From Streptomyces corallincola (GTDB lineage: Bacteria > Actinomycetota > Actinomycetes > Streptomycetales > Streptomycetaceae), in contig NZ_JAHRXF010000032.1 of the NCBI RefSeq assembly GCF_019104725.1, positions 1 through 64,000 on the forward strand: 64,000 nucleotides of DNA, in the 5' to 3' direction. Positions within the stretch are counted from its first letter, which is position 1. Every line of letters starts with the position of its first letter. Shown in pieces: positions 26,830-35,709 of the stretch. A program made the translations under genes and the position numbers. Under the pieces are notes generated by a model that had not been told where the DNA came from, did not search any database, and saw only the letters and a list, made by a program, of their open reading frames with translations.

Positions 26830-27867
26830 CTACCGGGGCAGGACCACCACGTACGCGGCCGGGTCGCGGTCCCCGGCCGCCATCAGGGCCGTACGGACCA
26901 CCGCGGCCTGCTGCTCCATCGCCTCGCGGAGCTTCTTCGGGGTGAGGTGGACGACCGTGATGCCGAGCCGCTCCAGATGCTCGCGCTTGCGGGCGTACTC
27001 CGACCAGAGGGCGTCCTCGTCCTGGCGGGGCGCGCGGGTGTCCAGCTCGACGGCGACGGCCTGCTCGGGCCAGTACGCGTCCAGACCGCCCAGGTGCGGG
27101 CCGCCGGGCAGCCGGAGGTCCACGTTCCACACCGGGTCGGGCAGCCCGTGCTCGACGACCATCCGGTACAGCCGGTCCTCGGCCACCGAACGCCCCTCGG
27201 CCAGCAGCGCGTCCACCGCGTCCACCACGTGCTGCCGGGACAGCAGCCGTGCCGCCGTCAACTCCCGTACCACGGAGGCCGGTTCGCAGTGGCCGCCGCT
27301 CACCGCCTCGGTCAGCAGCCCGCGCACCTCATTGGCGTCCGTCAGCTCCGCGACCGTGTCCGCGACCGCCCGCTCCACCGGCGCCACCGGCAGCCCGCGC
27401 ACCGCGCACGGCACCGGCAGGTCGGCGGTGCGCACCACCCGCACGTACCCGCTGGGCCGCAGCCGCCGGGTGCGCGGAACCAGTACGTCCACCCGCTCGG
27501 TGTCCGCCAGGGACGGCACGGCGGAGAAGCCGTACAGGGCGAGCGCGGCCGGACCGGTGAGGACCGCGTCCACGTACACCTGCCGGTGCGGCTCGCCCGC
27601 CCCCGGCTGCACCGGGACGCCCGGCGTGCTCTCCCGCGCGGTGTAGAGCAGCGCGCCGCGCAGCCGCTCCTCGGCGCTCGGGGTGCGGGAGTGCAGCAGG
27701 ACGACCTGCGGAAGCAGGAACCGCCAGGGTCCCTCGGGACGGCACCGCTCGGTCAGCTCGGCCGTGGAGACCCCGTGGGCCCGGAGCTGAGCCGCCGTCA
27801 GCACGCTGCGGTGGACGTCGGGGAGGTGACGGAGGGGGCGGGGGGAGAGCGGGGTGTTGTGCGTCAT
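26830..27867 (-). CDS. AbiEi-type / DUF559-like protein
   Basis: The 345-aa product begins with a winged-helix-like region (LRHLPDVHRSVLTAAQLRAH, then GVSTAELTERCRPEGPWRFL) of the kind seen in AbiEi antitoxins. It ends with a PD-(D/E)xK-like domain: LGGLDAYWPEQAVAVELDTR followed by a helix LWSEYARKREHLERLGITVV, as in DUF559/Vsr-like proteins. No AbiEii nucleotidyltransferase toxin is adjacent, so this is a solitary member and its role is unknown. ATG at 27867 is chosen over 27936, because a palindrome and GTAAC boxes occupy the intervening sequence. Confidence 0.7.
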   Translation of the reverse strand: MTHNTPLSPRPLRHLPDVHRSVLTAAQLRAHGVSTAELTERCRPEGPWRFLLPQVVLLHSRTPSAEERLRGALLYTARESTPGVPVQPGAGEPHRQVYVDAVLTGPAALALYGFSAVPSLADTERVDVLVPRTRRLRPSGYVRVVRTADLPVPCAVRGLPVAPVERAVADTVAELTDANEVRGLLTEAVSGGHCEPASVVRELTAARLLSRQHVVDAVDALLAEGRSVAEDRLYRMVVEHGLPDPVWNVDLRLPGGPHLGGLDAYWPEQAVAVELDTRAPRQDEDALWSEYARKREHLERLGITVVHLTPKKLREAMEQQAAVVRTALMAAGDRDPAAYVVVLPR

Positions 27868-27897
27868 GGCCCCGAGATTCCCGCACTCCGTCCCCGC

Positions 27898-27913
27898 TGT
27901 AACCCCTGTTACA
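27898..27913. promoter_or_regulatory. Operator-like palindrome TGTAAC-N4-GTTACA
   Basis: A perfect 6+4+6 palindrome lies 31 bp upstream of the AbiEi-like start. It contains GTAACCCCTG, which recurs nearby. It probably binds a dimeric regulator, possibly the AbiEi-like protein itself through its wHTH. Confidence 0.5.
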
Positions 27914-27978
27914 CGTCCGTCGATGAATGCGGACAAGAGGGCCCTAAAGGAGTCCCGTCCCGCTGCCGAGTAGGGACG

Positions 27979-28018
27979 CGTAACCCCTGGTCCGAACGGG
28001 TGCGGGCCAGGGGTTACG
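27979..28018. promoter_or_regulatory. Inverted repeat with two more GTAACCCCTG boxes
   Basis: CGTAACCCCTGG (27979) and its complement (28007) face each other across 16 nt, giving the second and third copies of GTAACCCCTG. It could serve as a terminator for the minus-strand pepN copy (84 nt past its stop) or as an upstream operator for the AbiEi-like gene. Confidence 0.45.
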
Positions 28019-28101
28019 GGGAGGAGGGAACGGATTCCGTAACGGTGACGTACCGCCCGATCTCAGGCCAAAGCTATCCCTGAGGTCAGGTCAGGACACG
28101 G

Positions 28102-30690
28102 TCAGCCGGTGACCGCCGCCGCGTCGCACTCCTGCGCACGCAGCGCCCGCGCCAGGTCGTCGCGGGACTCCAGGACCAGGCGGCGCAGGGCCGGGGCCGC
28201 GTCCGCGTGCTCCGCGAGCCAGGCGTCCGCCGCCGCCAGGGTCTCCGGACGGTCCTGGTGCGAGGGGAACAGCCCCCGCACCACGTCCATGCCGATCTGG
28301 ATGGACCGCTCCCGCCAGACCCGGTCGATGGCCGCGAAGTACCGCTCCGCGTACGGCGCGGTCAGCTCGCGCTGGGAGGACCGGCCGAAGCCCGCGATGG
28401 TCGCCTCCACCAGGGCGTTGGACAGGGTGTCCGACTCCACGACCTGGGCCCACGCCTGGGCCTTGACCTCGGCGGAGGGGCGGGCGGCCAGGCAGCGGAC
28501 CTGGTGGCGCTTGCCGGAGGCGGTGTCGTCGCGGGCGAGTTCGGCGGCGAGGACGTCGGCGCCGGCGACGCCGTGCGCGGCCAGCGGCTCCAGGAACGCC
28601 CAGCGCAGCTCCTGGTCCACCACCAGCCCCTCCACGCTCTCGCTGCCGTCGAGCAGACCGGCCAGCAGCGCCAGGTCCTCGGGCCCGGCGGCGACGGCGG
28701 CCAGGAAGCGGGCCCAGGCGAGCTGGTGCTCGCTGCCCGGACCGGCCGCGCGCAGCTCGGTGAGCGCGCCCTCGGCGAGCGCCGCGCCGAGCGCCGTGCG
28801 CCCGTCGGGTGCCGTGTAGTGGGTGAGCGCGGAGTCGGCCCAGGCGTGCAGCATCTGGAGCACGCCGATGTCGGACTCCCGGCCCGCGAACCGCAGCACC
28901 AGATCCACGAAGTCCCGCGCGGGCAGCAGCGCGTCCCGCGTCAGGTTCCACAGCGCCGACCAGCACAGCGCGCGGGCCAGTGGGTCGGTCAGCCCGCCCA
29001 GGTGGGCGCGGAGGGTGGCCAGCGAGGTCGCGTCGAACCGGGTCTTGCAGTACGTCAGGTCGTCGTCGTTGACCAGGACCAGCGCGGGTGCCTCGGCGCC
29101 CGCCAGCTCACCGACCACCGTGCGCGGCCCGGCCACGTCCGCCTCCACGCGGGCGTACCGCTCCAGGGTGCCCTCGCCGGTCAGCCGGTACAGGCCCACC
29201 GCGATCCGGTGCGGGCGCAGCTCGGGGTGGGACTCGGGGGCGTCCTGCACCACGGCCAGCTCCGCGATCCGGCCGCCCTCGGTGTCCAGCAGCACCTGCG
29301 GGGTCAGCGAGTTGACCCCGGCGGTCTGGAGCCAGGAGCGAGCCCAGGCGCTCATGTCCCGGCCGCTGGTCTCGCCCAGCACCGACAGCAGGTCCCCGAG
29401 CCGGGTGTTGCCGTAGGCGTTGCGCTTGAAGTAGCGGCGGGCGCCCTCCAGGAAGGCGTCCTGGCCGACGTACGCCACGAGCTGCTTCAGGACGCTCGCG
29501 CCCTTGGCGTAGGTGATGCCGTCGAAGTTGAGCTTGGCGTCCTGGAGGTCCCGGATGTCGGCGGTGATCGGGTGCGTGGAGGGCAGCTGGTCCGCGCGGT
29601 ACGCCCACGCCTTGCGCCGGTTGGCGAAGGTGATCCAGGCGTCGGTGAACCGGGTCGCGCCCACGTTGGCGAAGGTGCCCATGAAGTCCGCGAAGGACTC
29701 CTTCAGCCACAGGTCGTCCCACCACGTCATGGTGACGAGGTCGCCGAACCACATGTGCGCCATCTCGTGCAGGATCACGTTGGCCCGCGCCTCGTAGGAC
29801 GCGCGGGTCACCTTGCCCCGGAAGATGTACTCCTCGCGGAAGGTGACCAGACCGGGGTTCTCCATCGCCCCGAGGTTGTACTCCGGCACGAACGCCTGGT
29901 CGTACTTCCCGAACGGGTACGGATAGTCGAAGTGGTCGTGGAAGAAGTCCAGCCCCTGCTTGGTGACGAGGAAGACGTCGTCCGCGTCGAAGTGCGGCGC
30001 GAGCCCCTTGCGGCACAGCGCGCCCAGCGGGATGTGCAGCGTCGTACCGTCCGGGAGGGTCCGCTCGTAGGAGTCCGTCACGTAGTGGTACGGCCCCGCG
30101 ACCACGCAGGTAATGTACGTCGAGACCGGCTTCGTCTCCGCGAACCGCCAGACGCCGTCCACGAGTTCACCGGCGCCGTTGCTCCACACCGTCCAGCCCT
30201 CGGGGGCCCGCACCTCGAACCGGTACGGCGCCTTCAGGTCGGGCTGCTCGAAGTTGGCGAACACCCGCCGGGCGTCGGCCGGTTCGTACTGCGTGTAGAG
30301 GTAGACCTCGCCGTCCTCGGGATCGACGAAGCGGTGCATGCCCTCGCCGGTACGGGAGTACGCGCACCGGGCGTCCACGGTCAGCTCGTTCTCGGCGGCC
30401 AGGTCCTCCAGCGCGATCCGGGTGCCGTCGAAGACCTCGCCGGGGTCCAGGTCCTTGCCGTTGAGGGTGACGGCGGTGACCTCCGGGGCCACCAGGTCCG
30501 CGAAGCTCGCCGCGCCGGGCTCGTTGCAGCGGAACCTGATCGTGGTCACGGAGCGGAAGGTGCGCGGCCCCTCGGCGTCCTCGGTCTCCCCGACGGCCGT
30601 GCGCAGGTCCAGCGCGACCTCGTACGCCTCGACGGACAGCAGGGCGGCCCGCTCGCGGGCCTCGTCACGGGTCAGATTCTCACCGGGCAC
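28102..30690 (-). CDS. pepN: Aminopeptidase N (M1 family), second copy
   Basis: A full-length 862-aa paralogue of the M1 enzyme at 15-17.5 kb. It has GAMENPG (substrate recognition), the zinc motif HEMAHMWFGDLVTMTWWDDL (His308, Glu309, His312), the KESFADF Glu, and the ERAP1-like C-terminus. The GAMEN context (NLGAMENPGLVTF versus NAGAMENAGAVTI) and ligand loop differ, pointing to different substrate preference. GTG start is preceded by GGGAG at 8 nt. It is divergent from the DsbA-like gene. Confidence 0.92.
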   Translation of the reverse strand: MPGENLTRDEARERAALLSVEAYEVALDLRTAVGETEDAEGPRTFRSVTTIRFRCNEPGAASFADLVAPEVTAVTLNGKDLDPGEVFDGTRIALEDLAAENELTVDARCAYSRTGEGMHRFVDPEDGEVYLYTQYEPADARRVFANFEQPDLKAPYRFEVRAPEGWTVWSNGAGELVDGVWRFAETKPVSTYITCVVAGPYHYVTDSYERTLPDGTTLHIPLGALCRKGLAPHFDADDVFLVTKQGLDFFHDHFDYPYPFGKYDQAFVPEYNLGAMENPGLVTFREEYIFRGKVTRASYEARANVILHEMAHMWFGDLVTMTWWDDLWLKESFADFMGTFANVGATRFTDAWITFANRRKAWAYRADQLPSTHPITADIRDLQDAKLNFDGITYAKGASVLKQLVAYVGQDAFLEGARRYFKRNAYGNTRLGDLLSVLGETSGRDMSAWARSWLQTAGVNSLTPQVLLDTEGGRIAELAVVQDAPESHPELRPHRIAVGLYRLTGEGTLERYARVEADVAGPRTVVGELAGAEAPALVLVNDDDLTYCKTRFDATSLATLRAHLGGLTDPLARALCWSALWNLTRDALLPARDFVDLVLRFAGRESDIGVLQMLHAWADSALTHYTAPDGRTALGAALAEGALTELRAAGPGSEHQLAWARFLAAVAAGPEDLALLAGLLDGSESVEGLVVDQELRWAFLEPLAAHGVAGADVLAAELARDDTASGKRHQVRCLAARPSAEVKAQAWAQVVESDTLSNALVEATIAGFGRSSQRELTAPYAERYFAAIDRVWRERSIQIGMDVVRGLFPSHQDRPETLAAADAWLAEHADAAPALRRLVLESRDDLARALRAQECDAAAVTG

Positions 30691-30859
30691 GGGCGGCACT
30701 CCCTCGGGGTCACACGGCTGGTCGGACCGGGGTCCGGCAGGGGTCCGGATGGCCCGGACCGGCACCGATCCTGCCATGCGCCCCCGGCCGGGAGCACGGG
30801 GGAATGGGCGCGGTCCGGCCGGTGTTGCCGCCGGTAAACGGCTTTTCCCAAGGAGCAGC

Positions 30860-31522
30860 ATGTCCGAGACCGCGACCGCGTCCGGCAAGACCCCGGTGGA
30901 CTTCTGGTTCGACCCCCTGTGCCCCTGGGCGTGGATGACCTCCCGCTGGGTGCTGGAGGTGGAGAAGGTCCGTGACATCGAGGTGCGCTGGCACATCATG
31001 AGCCTCGCCGTCCTGAACGAGGACCGCATCGACGAACTCCCCGAGGAGTACCGCGAGCTGCTCGCCACCAAGGCGTGGCAGCCGGTGCGCGTGGTGACCG
31101 CCGCCTGGCAGAAGCACGGTGCCGAGGTGCTCGGCCCGCTGTACACCGCGCTCGGCACCCGTATCCACAACGGCGGCGAGGGCCCGACCCTGGACGCCAT
31201 CAGGGGCGCCCTCGCGGACGTGGACCTGCCCGCCGACCTGATCGACTACGCCGAGCAGAGCGACTTCGAGTTCGACGCCCAGCTGCGCGCCTCGCACAAG
31301 GAGGGCATCGAGAAGGTCGGCCAGGAGGTCGGCACCCCGGTCATCGCCGTGCCCGGCCCGGACGGCGAGCAGATCGCCTTCTTCGGCCCCGTCGTCACCC
31401 CCGCCCCCCAGGGCGAGGAGGCCGCCCGCCTGTGGGACGGCACGGTCGCGGTCGCCTCGGTCCCCGGCTTCTACGAGCTGAAGCGCACCCGCACCAAGGG
31501 CCCGGACTTCAGCAACCTCTGA
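30860..31522 (+). CDS. DsbA-family protein, mycothiol-dependent nitroreductase (Rv2466c) type
   Basis: The 220-aa protein follows the Rv2466c family along its length: VDFWFDPLCPWAWMTSRWVL, MSLAVLNEDR, NGGEGPTLDAIRGALADVDL, VGTPVIAVPG and the C-terminal FYELKRTRTKGPDF. Rv2466c has a CPWC redox pair; here the second Cys is replaced (Cys21-Pro-Trp-Ala24), leaving a monothiol site suited to forming a mixed disulfide with mycothiol. It would act in cytoplasmic redox homeostasis or nitro-compound reduction. AAGGAG sits 5 nt before the ATG. A strong terminator follows. Confidence 0.88.
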   Translation: MSETATASGKTPVDFWFDPLCPWAWMTSRWVLEVEKVRDIEVRWHIMSLAVLNEDRIDELPEEYRELLATKAWQPVRVVTAAWQKHGAEVLGPLYTALGTRIHNGGEGPTLDAIRGALADVDLPADLIDYAEQSDFEFDAQLRASHKEGIEKVGQEVGTPVIAVPGPDGEQIAFFGPVVTPAPQGEEAARLWDGTVAVASVPGFYELKRTRTKGPDFSNL

Positions 31523-31560
31523 GCCCCCCGGCCCCGGCCCCTTCCGGTACCCGGTACGGC

Positions 31561-31597
31561 GGAAGCCCCCGCGAGTCACTTCCTCGCGGGGGCTTCC
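31561..31597. terminator. Bidirectional terminator hairpin with T-run
   Basis: GGAAGCCCCCGCGAG and CTCGCGGGGGCTTCC make a perfect 15-bp stem with a 7-nt loop, followed on the plus strand by CCTTTTTC. It ends the DsbA-like gene on the plus strand and would also end the sodF-remnant transcript on the minus strand. Confidence 0.85.
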
Positions 31598-31603
31598 CCT
31601 TTT

Positions 31604-31735
31604 TCATCCGCCCGCCCGCGCGAAGGTTGAGAAGACGATCACGAGGCGGGACGCTTCAGGCTCGATGATCCCGGGACTGACGGGAGCCGGCGCCGCGTAG
31701 TCGTACGGCAGGTCGGGCAGCGTGTGGACGGGCAT
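31604..31735 (-). pseudogene. sodF: Truncated iron superoxide dismutase gene
   Basis: The 43-codon ORF starts MPVHTLPDLPYDYAAPAPVS followed by PGIIE, closely matching the N-terminus of Streptomyces SodF ([20 protein letters not shown], IIE). It departs exactly before the LHHDKHH block that supplies the first metal ligand, continues with an unrelated ASRLVIVFSTFARAGG, and stops. No other SOD segment follows, so the enzyme is lost, most simply by an in-place deletion joining codon 25 to sequence near the old 3' UTR. GGAGGGAG 8 nt before the ATG and the Nur box remain. It is not an assembly edge: both flanks are intact genes. Confidence 0.75.
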
Positions 31736-31759
31736 CGCCGGTGCTCCCTCCGGACCTTG

Positions 31760-31776
31760 TTGCACATGGATTGCAA
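31760..31776. promoter_or_regulatory. Nur box upstream of the sodF remnant
   Basis: TTGCAC-ATGGA-TTGCAA matches the Streptomyces Nur consensus tTGCaa-N5-ttGCAA at all but one position and extends as a G...C-flanked palindrome (31759-31777). Nur is the nickel-responsive Fur-family repressor that controls sodF and nickel uptake genes. The site is 25 bp upstream of the remnant ATG, in the right place to repress it. Confidence 0.75.
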
Positions 31777-31997
31777 CTACACGCTAGCAACAAAAGGCGC
31801 CGGTGTCCGCACCTCGTGCTCCGCGCGCCACAGCCCGGCCGTGACCGGTATCACGCAGGGGCGGGTGTGAGGCGCCCGCTTTGTGCGGAGCCCACCAGGG
31901 CCCGCGCGCCCCTTTGTCGGGCGCTGACGGTGATCGGCCCCGGCGGGCCGGTATAGCGTCGCGGTGTCCCCGCCTGGCCTCACACCGTGGAGTCCTC

Positions 31998-32579
31998 ATG
32001 AGCACCGCCACCGCCGCCGTCCGCCCCGGCACCGTCCTCGCCGACCTGCTGCCCGCCTCGCGGGTGCGTGACGCCGCCCTGGTGCTCGGCGGCGCCGCCC
32101 TCACCGGCCTCGCGGCCCAGATCGCGGTGCCCGTGCCCGGCTCCCCGGTGCCGGTGACCGGCCAGACCTTCGCCGCGCTGCTCGTCGGCACCGCGCTCGG
32201 CGCCCGGCGCGGCGTGGCCTCCCTCGCGCTGTACGCCGTCGCCGGTGTGCTCGGCGTGCCGTGGTTCACCGGCGGTGCCTCCGGCGCGGGCGCGGTGTCC
32301 TTCGGCTACGTCCTCGGCATGGTGCTCGCCGCCGCCCTGGTGGGCGCGCTGGCCCGGCGCGGCGCCGACCGCTCCCCGCTGCGCATGGCCGGGACGATGC
32401 TGCTGGGCGAGGCCGTGATCTACGCGGTCGGCGTGCCGTACCTCGCGGTCGCCGCCCACCTGTCCTTCTCCGCCGCCCTCGCCGCCGGACTCGTGCCGTT
32501 CCTCGTCGGCGACGCCGTCAAGGCCGCCCTGGCGATGGGCGCGCTGCCCACCGCGTGGAAGCTCACCGGCAGGCGCTGA
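31998..32579 (+). CDS. bioY: BioY biotin transporter (ECF-type S component)
   Basis: The 193-aa hydrophobic protein has about six helices and the BioY landmarks VPVPGSPVPVTGQTFAALLV, LYAVAGVLGVPWF and the FGYVLGM segment. It is the membrane-embedded biotin-binding component and works with a shared or dedicated energising module that is not encoded here. ATG start follows GGAG at 5 nt. A TATAGC -10-like box lies about 40 bp upstream. No BirA-type operator was recognised. Confidence 0.9.
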   Translation: MSTATAAVRPGTVLADLLPASRVRDAALVLGGAALTGLAAQIAVPVPGSPVPVTGQTFAALLVGTALGARRGVASLALYAVAGVLGVPWFTGGASGAGAVSFGYVLGMVLAAALVGALARRGADRSPLRMAGTMLLGEAVIYAVGVPYLAVAAHLSFSAALAAGLVPFLVGDAVKAALAMGALPTAWKLTGRR

Positions 32580-32614
32580 CCGCCATACACCTCCGTGCAC
32601 GCTTCCGTGCACGC

Positions 32615-32655
32615 CGAACGGCCCGGTGAAGGGGACTCCTTCACCGGGCCGTTCG
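32615..32655. terminator. Bidirectional terminator between bioY and the permease
   Basis: Perfect 18-bp stem (CGAACGGCCCGGTGAAGG and complement) with a 5-nt loop, 35 bp after the bioY stop. Confidence 0.75.
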
Positions 32656-32686
32656 CGTACACCGGGGCCGGGGCGGGCCGGGCCGG

Positions 32687-34159
32687 TCAGGCGCTGGGCA
32701 CCTTCGCCGCCGCGTCCTCCGTCCCCGCCAAGCCCTCCGTGCCCCCGGTGGCGGACACGGTCCCGCGCCGCCGGGCCACCGCCTGCTTCACGAAGGCCGT
32801 CGCCACCACGACCGCCGCGACCAGCAGGGAGAGCAGCACGGTCGTACGGCCGCTGCTCTCGCCCTCGGTGTCGGTGAGCATGTAGCCGAGCACGAAGACG
32901 ATCAGCGCGGCCGTCGCCCAGGTCAGATACGGGTACAGCCACATCCTCACGACCAGCTTCTCCGGCGCCTCGCGCTGGATGATCTTCCGCATCCGGAGCT
33001 GGGAGAAGCAGATCACCAGCCACACGAACAGGGCGACCGCGCCCGAGGAGTTCACCAGGAACAGGAAGACCGTCGTCGGGAACTCGTAGTCGAAGAAGAC
33101 GGCGACGAAGCCGAAGACGACCGAGGCGAGGATCGCCGTCACCGGCACGCCCCGCCCGGAGGTCCGGGCGAACGCCTTCGGCGCGTCCCCGCGCTGCCCC
33201 AGCGAGAACGCCATCCGGGACGCGGTGTAGAGGCCGGAGTTGAGGCAGGACAGCACCGAGGTCAGCACGATGACGTTCATGATCTGCCCGGCGTGCGCGA
33301 TGCCGAGCGAGTCCAGCGCGGCGACGTACGAGCCCTTCTTCGCGATGGAGGCGTCGTCCCACGGCACCAGGGAGACCACGATCAGGATCGAGCCCAGGTA
33401 GAAGACGCCGATGCGCCAGATGATGCTGTTGGTGGACTTGGTGACCGCGCGCCTCGGGTCCTCGGACTCACCGGCCGCCAGGGTGGCGATCTCGCTGCCC
33501 ATGAAGGAGAAGACGACCAGCAGCACACCGGTGAGGATCGCGCCGGGCCCGTGCGGCAGGAACCCGCCGTGTCCGGTCAGGTTGGCGAAGGTCGCGCCGT
33601 CGGTCCGCGCGCCCGGCAGCACGCCCGCGATCGCCAGGGCGCCGATCACGATGAACGCGCCGATCGCCACCACCTTGATCCCGGCGAACCAGAACTCGAA
33701 CTCGCCGTAGGAGCCGACCGACGCCAGGTTGGTGGCGGTCAGCACGATCATCACGAGGAGCGCCCAGCCCCACTGCGGGACGGCTGGTATCCACCCTTCC
33801 AGGATCTTCGCGCCCGCCGTCGCCTCGACGGCCAGCACCACGACCCAGAAGAACCAGTACAGCCAGCCGATGGAGAACCCGGCCCAGCGGCCGAGCGCCC
33901 GGTCGGCGTGCGCGGAGAACGAACCCGAGGTCGGGTTCGCGGCGGACATCTCACCGAGCATCCGCATCACCAGCACCACGAGCGTGCCGACGAGGGCGTA
34001 CGACAGCAGGATGCCGGGCCCGGCGGCGGCGATGCCGGAGCTGGAGGCGACGAACAGACCGGCGCCGATCACCCCGCCGATGGCGATCATCGACAGATGG
34101 CGGTTCTTCAGCCCCGCCCGCAGGCCGGAACCGGGGTCCGTGGGGGTCCCAGAGGTCAT
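32687..34159 (-). CDS. Amino acid permease (APC family)
   Basis: The 490-aa protein has about 12 membrane helices and the APC signatures MIAIGGVIGAGLFVASSSGI in helix 1 and SFMGSEIATLAAGESEDPRR in helix 6. Hydrophilic termini are short. The type matches GABA/aromatic/lysine permeases of the AAT group; the substrate is unresolved. AAGGA precedes the ATG at 9 nt. It stands alone, divergent from rpiB. Confidence 0.88.
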   Translation of the reverse strand: MTSGTPTDPGSGLRAGLKNRHLSMIAIGGVIGAGLFVASSSGIAAAGPGILLSYALVGTLVVLVMRMLGEMSAANPTSGSFSAHADRALGRWAGFSIGWLYWFFWVVVLAVEATAGAKILEGWIPAVPQWGWALLVMIVLTATNLASVGSYGEFEFWFAGIKVVAIGAFIVIGALAIAGVLPGARTDGATFANLTGHGGFLPHGPGAILTGVLLVVFSFMGSEIATLAAGESEDPRRAVTKSTNSIIWRIGVFYLGSILIVVSLVPWDDASIAKKGSYVAALDSLGIAHAGQIMNVIVLTSVLSCLNSGLYTASRMAFSLGQRGDAPKAFARTSGRGVPVTAILASVVFGFVAVFFDYEFPTTVFLFLVNSSGAVALFVWLVICFSQLRMRKIIQREAPEKLVVRMWLYPYLTWATAALIVFVLGYMLTDTEGESSGRTTVLLSLLVAAVVVATAFVKQAVARRRGTVSATGGTEGLAGTEDAAAKVPSA

Positions 34160-34295
34160 GGACGGATTTCCTTCACGCGGGGGACAGAGGGCGGACAACA
34201 GGGGACGAACGACGTGCGCGGGGGCACGGGACACGGCCCGCGCACCGCCCGCACCCGGGGCTGCTGCCCCCACAGCGACGTGTCACACTCGTGCC

Positions 34296-34784
<489 letters not shown>

Positions 34785-34847
34785 CCGCCCACGGCCCGGC
34801 GGGCCCCGACCCGGGCCCGCCGCGCCGGGCAGAGAAGGAACCGCACC

Positions 34848-35657
34848 GTGCCAGAGGGGCACACGATCCACCGGCTGGCCCAGGACTACGCCGCCCGCTT
34901 CCAGGGCACCGCACCCCGGGTCACCAGCCCCCAGGGCAAGTTCTCCGACGCCGCCGCCCTCCTCGACGGCGCCGAACTCACCGCCACCGAGGCGCACGGC
35001 AAACACCTCTTCCTGCGGTTCCGCACCGACGACTGGGTACACATCCACCTCGGCCTGTTCGGCAAGGTCGGCTTCGGCGCCGCCCCCGCGCCCCCGCCCA
35101 CCGACACCGTCCGGCTCCGCCTCGCCACCGACGCCGCCCACGTCGATCTGCGCGGCCCCACCACCTGCGCCCTGATCACCCCGGACGACAAGCGCGCGAT
35201 ACACGCCCGGCTCGGCCCCGACCCGCTGCGCCAGGACGCCGACCCGGCCGCCGCGTACGCCCGGATCGGCCGCAGCCGCAGCACGGTCGCCGCGCTGCTC
35301 ATGGACCAGAAGGTCATCGCGGGCGTCGGCAACGTCTACCGCGCCGAAGTCCTGTTCCGGCACGGCATCGACCCCTACCGCGCCGGGCGCGACCTCACCC
35401 CGGCCGAATGGGACGCGGTCTGGGCCGACCTCGTCGCCCTGATGCGCGAGGGCGTCCGGCACAACCGCATCGACACCGTGCGCCCCGAACACACCCCCGA
35501 GGCGATGGGCCGCCCGCCCCGCAAGGACGACCACGGCGGCGAGGTGTACGTCTACCGGCGCGCGAACCTGCCCTGCCTGCTCTGCGGCACCGGCGTCCGC
35601 ACGGCCGAGCTCGCCGCCCGCAACCTCTTCTGGTGCCCCGCCTGCCAGCGGAACTGA
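34848..35657 (+). CDS. Fpg/Nei-family DNA glycosylase
   Basis: The 269-aa bifunctional glycosylase/AP lyase repairs oxidised bases. It starts PEGHTIHRLAQDY after Met (catalytic Pro1-Glu2), which is the Nei rather than Fpg (PELPEVE) form. The helix-two-turn-helix region is LLMDQKVIAGVGNVYRAEVL and the C-terminal zinc finger CLLCGTGVRTAELAARNLFW then CPAC has four Cys. GTG start is preceded by GAAGGA. It is probably co-transcribed with rpiB. Close to mycobacterial Nei2-type enzymes. Confidence 0.92.
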   Translation: MPEGHTIHRLAQDYAARFQGTAPRVTSPQGKFSDAAALLDGAELTATEAHGKHLFLRFRTDDWVHIHLGLFGKVGFGAAPAPPPTDTVRLRLATDAAHVDLRGPTTCALITPDDKRAIHARLGPDPLRQDADPAAAYARIGRSRSTVAALLMDQKVIAGVGNVYRAEVLFRHGIDPYRAGRDLTPAEWDAVWADLVALMREGVRHNRIDTVRPEHTPEAMGRPPRKDDHGGEVYVYRRANLPCLLCGTGVRTAELAARNLFWCPACQRN

Positions 35658-35709
35658 CCTCCCCGGCGGCACGGGCGGCCCCCGGGCACCGGACCGGCCC
35701 GCCCGCCGC

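Larger units (their letters stand above)
31561..31757 (-). ncRNA. Possible Nur-controlled small RNA from the sodF remnant
   Basis: Minus-strand transcription from the Nur-box promoter to the 31561-31597 hairpin would give an RNA of about 200 nt. In S. coelicolor a roughly 90-nt RNA processed from the sodF 3' UTR pairs with the sodN leader and destabilises it. Here the complement of 31621-31646 reads like a gene leader ending in a Shine-Dalgarno (GAAGACGATCACGAGG), which would fit an antisense segment. The boundaries are estimates and function is inference; sodN itself is outside the window. Confidence 0.4.
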
